Of a stretch of 57,994 nucleotides of DNA, positions 53,315-57,994 are shown piece after piece. Position numbers and translations under genes: made by a program. The notes under the pieces were generated by a model, which worked only from the letters and a program-made list of their open reading frames with translations, searched no databases and was not told where the DNA came from. The stretch lies in contig JANBPT010000195.1 in the NCBI GenBank assembly GCA_027575765.1, positions 1 through 57,994 on the forward strand. Reading direction: 5' to 3'. The stretch's first letter is position 1. Each line of letters begins with the position of its first letter. Source of the stretch: Tieghemiomyces parasiticus (lineage: Eukaryota > Kickxellomycota > Dimargaritomycetes > Dimargaritales > Dimargaritaceae).

Positions 53315-56300
53315 TCAGAAACCCATCGTGCGGCGCTTCTTGGCTTTCCGCCTCTCGGTTCGCGGTACGGGGGTAATCCCACCGGGCAACCCAGGAGTGG
53401 GGGTCCCAATCGTCGACCCCGGACCACCACCACCGCCTCCCAGGGGTCGTCGACTCGGCTGGGCCGTGGGCGTGACGAACGGGTTAAACCCGCCGGTGGC
53501 TGCTACATACGGTCTGGGCGTCTCGGCGTTGACCATGGGGGTTACCTCGAATGGTAGGTTCGATACTTCCGCCATCGACGTCGTCACCACTCGGGGCGTG
53601 GTGGTCAGGGTTGCAGCTGTCAAGCCGTCCGCAACCGTTGTCACCGGGGTCTGGTTAGGCGCCAGAGTACTGTGCAGACCTGGTAGCTTACGCTTACGCC
53701 GGAGTGACGTGTCGCTACCACTATCGCCATCGTTATCCTGTTCCGTGGTCGCGGCCGTACCACCGTCATCGACCACCGACGTCTGAGACGATGGTGCCGA
53801 CATCATCGTAGACTGCCGACGGAGACGCCGTTGCTCCTTCTCCAACCGGCGGGCCTCGCGGTCCTTTTTGGATCTCCGGGCCCGTGGTGTCCGGTACCCT
53901 TCACTCGCACTGGTCATCGCGGACACGTCGCGCTGGGATAGCACGGTCGGGGTGTGGAATCCGCTGCTCAGGCCGGTGTCGAACGACGAGTTGAGGCCCG
54001 GACGAGAAGTAGACACCGTGGTCGGGGTGCGAAATTGCGGGTAGAGCGTGGTCTGGGAGTTGCTGAGGCTGCCCCCACCAGGGAAGCGACTGAGACGGCG
54101 ATGCTGTCGGCTGCCGTCGTCGGTCACGGTCGAGGATTGGACGATGAGTTGGCGCTCAGTGTTGAGCTTCAGTTCGCGCTGGCTAGGGAGTTGGGAGTCA
54201 AGGATACTGGCGAACCCGCGGTTACGCAGCGGTGTGGCTGCAGGCGCCGAGCCCCTCTCGGTAGTGGTGTCGGCCTGCTGGAGAACCTGGGCTAGTAGCC
54301 GTTCCCTGGCGGGTAGTGGGCCCCGCACCCCGCGCCGCGCGGGCAACTGGTGACGCAGACCCAAACAACGCATGGATTCGGTGACCTGCGTGAGTTCCCA
54401 GGGTTCTGCGGGGGACGACACGAATCGCTCGGGCAGGGCGGTTTCCGGATGATCATTGGCCACGACGGTTGACGACGGCAGGATGGACGGGTAGACCCGC
54501 GCGACCGCGGCCGAAAAGTCGCGCTGATCGGCTGGCTGGGTGGCAGACACGCCCGCCTGTTGCACCTGCTGCGAGGCGTACCGAATGAAGCGGTCTTTCG
54601 GGGGTATCTCCTGGCCACGCTGCCACATTTCTTGGTAGGCCGCAGCGGTCTGGAATCCCGCCTGTTTGCGTATCGGCGCGTGGTACTTGAGGAGGACGTT
54701 CATGGACCACATGGACTTCCAGCGTTCCCAAATCACGGCCGCCCCACGGGTGAGCGGGACGGGCTGCGGGCTGAGGTAGCTCGGGTGGAGGTAACAAACA
54801 GCCTTTCGAGTGGCCGGGGGAGCCGGGCGGGCGTGTCCCGGGCCGAGAATACGCACGCGGGCCCGTGAAGCCAGCGGCGGGAGTTGGTCGGGAGCCAGGC
54901 GGCTCACGAACGCTTCGCGGACGGGCGGCCGGTCGATCGGGTTGATGGCTTCAAGGTTGGCCGGGTTTAAGCCGCTTGTCACTATGGGCGTTTCGGTCAG
55001 GTCACAGTTAAGCTCCAGGTGGGCAAGGTAGTCGGCACTAGAGGCCGGCGGGATCAGCACGATAAGGGACGTCAGGATATCGGCAGTCATGTGGTCCAGG
55101 AGCTGCTCCACAACGGGGCTGAACCGGGCGGTGGTGGCGGTGGGAGTTGGGTCGGTGGGAGGTTCAGATCCGGCGTCGATACCCAGGCGGGCAGAGGCTA
55201 AAAGGGCCGATTTGAATAGACCACTGCCCGCAGCGTGGCGGCGGGAATCGCTCAGCCCTGGGAAGAGGGTGGGTGGGCGCAGTGATGACTTGGCCGACGC
55301 CAAGGTCGACGAGGACAGCGCAAGGTCACCGAGCGCCGTCGTGGGGGCGGTCGACTGCCCACAGTCCGCACGATTCGAGGGAGTCTCGGCTGTCAATTCC
55401 TCCGCCCGGCCCATACTGGTATTGATACGCATATTTGTGGCCAGCACCGCGCGGATCTGGTTCCAGCAGGCCGCAGGGTCACCCGCCGGATACAGACAGT
55501 GGCGGCCGCTAATCCGCCAGGGGCTCACCATCACACGTAGAGGTTTTAGATCCAGGCGGCTCAATTGCCGGACGAGGTTGAGCGGGGAAACATCAGGGAG
55601 GTTCTGCTGGCCCAGTTCGGCGAGAGTTAGCGGGTAGGGAAATTTGAAGGCCAGGTTACGGATGGCGTCGGCCAGGCGGGCCAAGTCGGGGGTTTCCGTG
55701 GCGGAAGTGATGGAGAGGAAAGGATTCTCACCGGGCACCCATCTGGACGGGGATAGATAAAACGAACCCGTGGGCGTCGTTGGGGTGTTTGGAGCGGTCA
55801 AGGAGTTGGCCAGTGCCACACCCCAGGGGTCCTGATGCAGCTTCGTGGAAATAGTGGCCATCTTGCGGGCAAGGTAGCGGTAGTATGGAGTGAGGGTGGT
55901 ATAGACGTGCTCGCGTACTTGGTCCTCGGCAGTCTCACCGCCGAGGACGAGCGCGGCGGTGAAGGACATCCCCCGATTAAACAGCCAACGGTTCTCGGCG
56001 GGCCGCCGGTCGGCCAGGACGTTGAGGCGGTGGTTGTATGTCGGGACCGTTCGCGGGGTGGGATCGATCTCGGCCAACTGGGCGTCGCGGTCTACCCGGA
56101 GGGCGCGGTCGGCATCGGAGGCGGTAATTACTCCGGCGCTGCAGGTCTCGCAGCAGGTACCAGGCGGGGAGTCAGCCGATGCTGGGTCGGGGTTGTGGCA
56201 GTGACAGTGGTCACAAGTGTGGCGCTGGGTACTGTCCAGTCGACGACCGTAGACCTGGTGGAAGACGGCGCCCGTGGGGACGAACTGGAGGACGTGGTAG

Positions 56301-57994
56301 TGCGGCTCAGATGTTCGGACACCCGGGGGGCCATGGGGAAGATTTTGTTCGGGTTCGATGACCAGGCCGGATAGGGGTGGATAGCGGTGCCCAAGGGGGT
56401 CAAAGTGTTCGCGGCGGGTATGGTTAACCAAGGTCGGATCAACGCGAGCGCCCAAGTCGGCGGCCGGGTGGTGGCGGTACGGGGTTACTGCGTTGCTCAA
56501 GTCGCGAACGGCCCAGGGTAGGTCGTGAGGGACGAGCGGCGGTAAGGTGGTACTGGACGCGCTGCTCGCCTCGTCCGGCCGGGCTTGGTAGTAAGAAGAG
56601 TTACACATGACAGCCCGCCGGCCAGGGGTGCGTGAGCCGGTGGCAGCGCTGCGAGCCTCTCCGTCCTCCGCATCGGGGTGAGTTACGTCCGCGTCCAGGT
56701 TGAAGTCAGCTAGATAGGCGGGGGGTATGTCCGACTCGGTGGCTTCCTGGCCTGCCTCTTGCAGGTAGTGTAGGAAGTCGTCCGTGTAGGTATCGTCCGC
56801 GCTCGAATAGCGGCCACGGTTGGGCCCAGCGGGACGTCGGAGGCGACAGGAGGCCCCGGGGGTGATGGTCGCCGCCTGTTGGCGCTCCACAGGGTCCACA
56901 TCAGGAGGTAGACCCGCCTCGGCGTCATATAACGTACGTGGCCGGTCGGTGCCATTTTCTGCGAGGGGTGATTCAGATTCCACGCGCTCAAGTCGGGCCT
57001 TGTGGTATTCGTAACTCTCAATCCAACCTTCACGCGGGTTACACACGAAGAGCCGGGCGCTGGTGCGGGCTCGACGGTATTCCACGTCCTCTTCGGCCGC
57101 GCGGCGTCCTTCATCGTCGTCACGGGACGTTTCGCTGGCGGTATCGTCAGATCGATCCAAGGTCTTGGATTGGCGGATGCGCTTCGGGCCGTCGTCGTCG
57201 CTATCACTACTATGGGAATCTGCGTCGCTGGAACTGGACTCGGCATGGCTCGACGACCGACTTAACAGCGGACTTTGGGTGGTCTCCAGTGGTCTGCCGT
57301 CCTGCGGCTGCTTTGGGCGTCCACGTCGTCGGGAAGAGAACGCCTCGGGATTCCGCCAGGTCTCCATATGTCGCGGTGGGGATCGAGGGTGGGCGTGATC
57401 GATCCAGAGTGCCGGTCGGTGCGGGGCCCGCGCGTCTAGCGCAAAAATGCTACCGTGGGTGGCCACGAAGGCCTGGTACGGGTTAACCGCACAGCGGGTC
57501 ATCGCCGTGATGTGGAACTCCTGCCGGGGCCGCGCGGTCGTCCCACCGATAGCTAAATGTTCGCGACGATTACCAATCACATAGCGGTTGTGCGACCGAT
57601 TGATATGGCCCATCTTGGGAAACTGGAGGTTCACGGCACCCAGGCCGTGGTCCGGGTGCTCGTTGTACCCGGGAATGCGGTACACGGTCGAGATGGCGGC
57701 GCGAGGTGGAGCGCGAAAATCGATGCTAGCGCACTGGAGGGCGTCGGCCACCCACAGGGTCCGTGGGGTTGGACCATAATCGGCCGTCAGCCACCGCCGG
57801 GCCGGGTGGTAGTCAGGAACGGGTAGGAAACTATTCCCAGGGGCGCCGGAGTCCAAGGGGACAGCTTGTACACTGCCCGTGGGGGTACTTATGTCCCAGA
57901 GTCGAACCGTACGGTCATGGTCCGCCACCACGAGTTCATTGGCGAAGAAAGGGTTAAAGGCCGCCGTGAGCGGTTCGGTCCCGACGGCCAGGGT
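53315..57994 (-). CDS. RRN6: RNA polymerase I core-factor subunit, Rrn6/TAF1C-like (partial, runs off right edge)
   Basis: One uninterrupted frame of 1559 codons plus stop, still open at 57994, so the N terminus is missing. Rrn6/TAF1C is the beta-propeller subunit of the Pol I promoter factor (core factor/SL1) that recruits Pol I to rDNA in the nucleolus. The first visible residues have WD40-like strands (ANELVVADHDRTVRLWD). They continue DYGPTPRTLWVADALQCASI then DFRAPP, matching the propeller segment of the family (YGxHPRTLxVAD, IDxR). The C terminus is Ser/Thr/Gly-rich and ends in a basic patch, RRKAKKRRTMGF, like the family's basic ...GF end. It is much longer than the usual 850-1000 aa because of acidic Ser/Asp-rich and His/Cys-rich inserts. 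One of these (56136-56221) has clustered cysteines. Identity rests on the propeller and tail motifs and is moderate to good. Confidence 0.7.
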   Translation of the reverse strand, partial: TLAVGTEPLTAAFNPFFANELVVADHDRTVRLWDISTPTGSVQAVPLDSGAPGNSFLPVPDYHPARRWLTADYGPTPRTLWVADALQCASIDFRAPPRAAISTVYRIPGYNEHPDHGLGAVNLQFPKMGHINRSHNRYVIGNRREHLAIGGTTARPRQEFHITAMTRCAVNPYQAFVATHGSIFALDARAPHRPALWIDHAHPRSPPRHMETWRNPEAFSSRRRGRPKQPQDGRPLETTQSPLLSRSSSHAESSSSDADSHSSDSDDDGPKRIRQSKTLDRSDDTASETSRDDDEGRRAAEEDVEYRRARTSARLFVCNPREGWIESYEYHKARLERVESESPLAENGTDRPRTLYDAEAGLPPDVDPVERQQAATITPGASCRLRRPAGPNRGRYSSADDTYTDDFLHYLQEAGQEATESDIPPAYLADFNLDADVTHPDAEDGEARSAATGSRTPGRRAVMCNSSYYQARPDEASSASSTTLPPLVPHDLPWAVRDLSNAVTPYRHHPAADLGARVDPTLVNHTRREHFDPLGHRYPPLSGLVIEPEQNLPHGPPGVRTSEPHYHVLQFVPTGAVFHQVYGRRLDSTQRHTCDHCHCHNPDPASADSPPGTCCETCSAGVITASDADRALRVDRDAQLAEIDPTPRTVPTYNHRLNVLADRRPAENRWLFNRGMSFTAALVLGGETAEDQVREHVYTTLTPYYRYLARKMATISTKLHQDPWGVALANSLTAPNTPTTPTGSFYLSPSRWVPGENPFLSITSATETPDLARLADAIRNLAFKFPYPLTLAELGQQNLPDVSPLNLVRQLSRLDLKPLRVMVSPWRISGRHCLYPAGDPAACWNQIRAVLATNMRINTSMGRAEELTAETPSNRADCGQSTAPTTALGDLALSSSTLASAKSSLRPPTLFPGLSDSRRHAAGSGLFKSALLASARLGIDAGSEPPTDPTPTATTARFSPVVEQLLDHMTADILTSLIVLIPPASSADYLAHLELNCDLTETPIVTSGLNPANLEAINPIDRPPVREAFVSRLAPDQLPPLASRARVRILGPGHARPAPPATRKAVCYLHPSYLSPQPVPLTRGAAVIWERWKSMWSMNVLLKYHAPIRKQAGFQTAAAYQEMWQRGQEIPPKDRFIRYASQQVQQAGVSATQPADQRDFSAAVARVYPSILPSSTVVANDHPETALPERFVSSPAEPWELTQVTESMRCLGLRHQLPARRGVRGPLPARERLLAQVLQQADTTTERGSAPAATPLRNRGFASILDSQLPSQRELKLNTERQLIVQSSTVTDDGSRQHRRLSRFPGGGSLSNSQTTLYPQFRTPTTVSTSRPGLNSSFDTGLSSGFHTPTVLSQRDVSAMTSASEGYRTPRARRSKKDREARRLEKEQRRLRRQSTMMSAPSSQTSVVDDGGTAATTEQDNDGDSGSDTSLRRKRKLPGLHSTLAPNQTPVTTVADGLTAATLTTTPRVVTTSMAEVSNLPFEVTPMVNAETPRPYVAATGGFNPFVTPTAQPSRRPLGGGGGGPGSTIGTPTPGLPGGITPVPRTERRKAKKRRTMGF

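Overview
The window is nuclear DNA of a filamentous, probably early-diverging fungus. The evidence is spliceosomal introns of about 170-570 nt with GTAAGT-type donors and TACTAAC/CTAAC branch points, intergenic gaps of 1-5 kb, and a typical fungal gene set: an MRP-type ABC transporter, an AA11-like chitin LPMO, an Rrn6/TAF1C-type Pol I factor and a CHZ-type histone chaperone motif. A UBAP1-like ESCRT-I protein instead of a yeast Mvb12, together with many secreted orphans, would fit a zoopagomycete or kickxellomycete lineage. That placement is inference. There are no rRNA genes, convincing tRNAs, CRISPR arrays or recognisable transposons.

Layout. 1-787 (-): first exons of Ku80, cut by the window edge. 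2124-3230 (-): secreted, probably GPI-anchored PLC-like barrel protein lacking one catalytic His. 3231-8896: a 5.7-kb gene-poor block, purine-rich on the + strand for much of its length. 8897-10232 (-): F-box protein. 11805-15436 (-): eight-exon CASP/Coy1 Golgi coiled-coil protein. 17452-18453 (-): orphan secreted protein. 18460-22650: a second gene-poor block with a possible relic ORF. 22651-27776 (+): complete three-exon vacuolar-type MRP transporter, convergent with a hormone-sensitive-lipase-family hydrolase (28045-30718, -). 31929-33650 (-): STI1. 35466-36482 (+): AA11-like LPMO with a CBM19-like tail. 38189-38731 (+): small orphan secreted protein. 41006-43063 (+): NFS1. 43665-44600 (+): COX11. 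44929-45826 (-): acidic Ser-rich protein with a CHZ-like end. 46999-48702 (+): UBAP1-like protein. 49006-50965 (+): mitochondrial seryl-tRNA synthetase. 51746-52666 (+): ribosomal protein uL13. 53315->57994 (-): large Rrn6/TAF1C-like protein, open at the right edge.

Function. The right third (41-58 kb) is a compact housekeeping block: three mitochondrial biogenesis genes (NFS1, COX11, SerRS), cytosolic ribosome and rDNA transcription genes (uL13, Rrn6-like), chromatin (CHZ) and endosomal sorting (UBAP1-like). The left two thirds are looser, with secreted proteins scattered between isolated housekeeping genes. I see no operon-like or defence-island-like cluster. The most interesting points are the UBAP1-like ESCRT-I subunit, the inactivated-looking PLC barrel, the cysteine-rich insert in the Rrn6-like protein, and the orphan secreted proteins.
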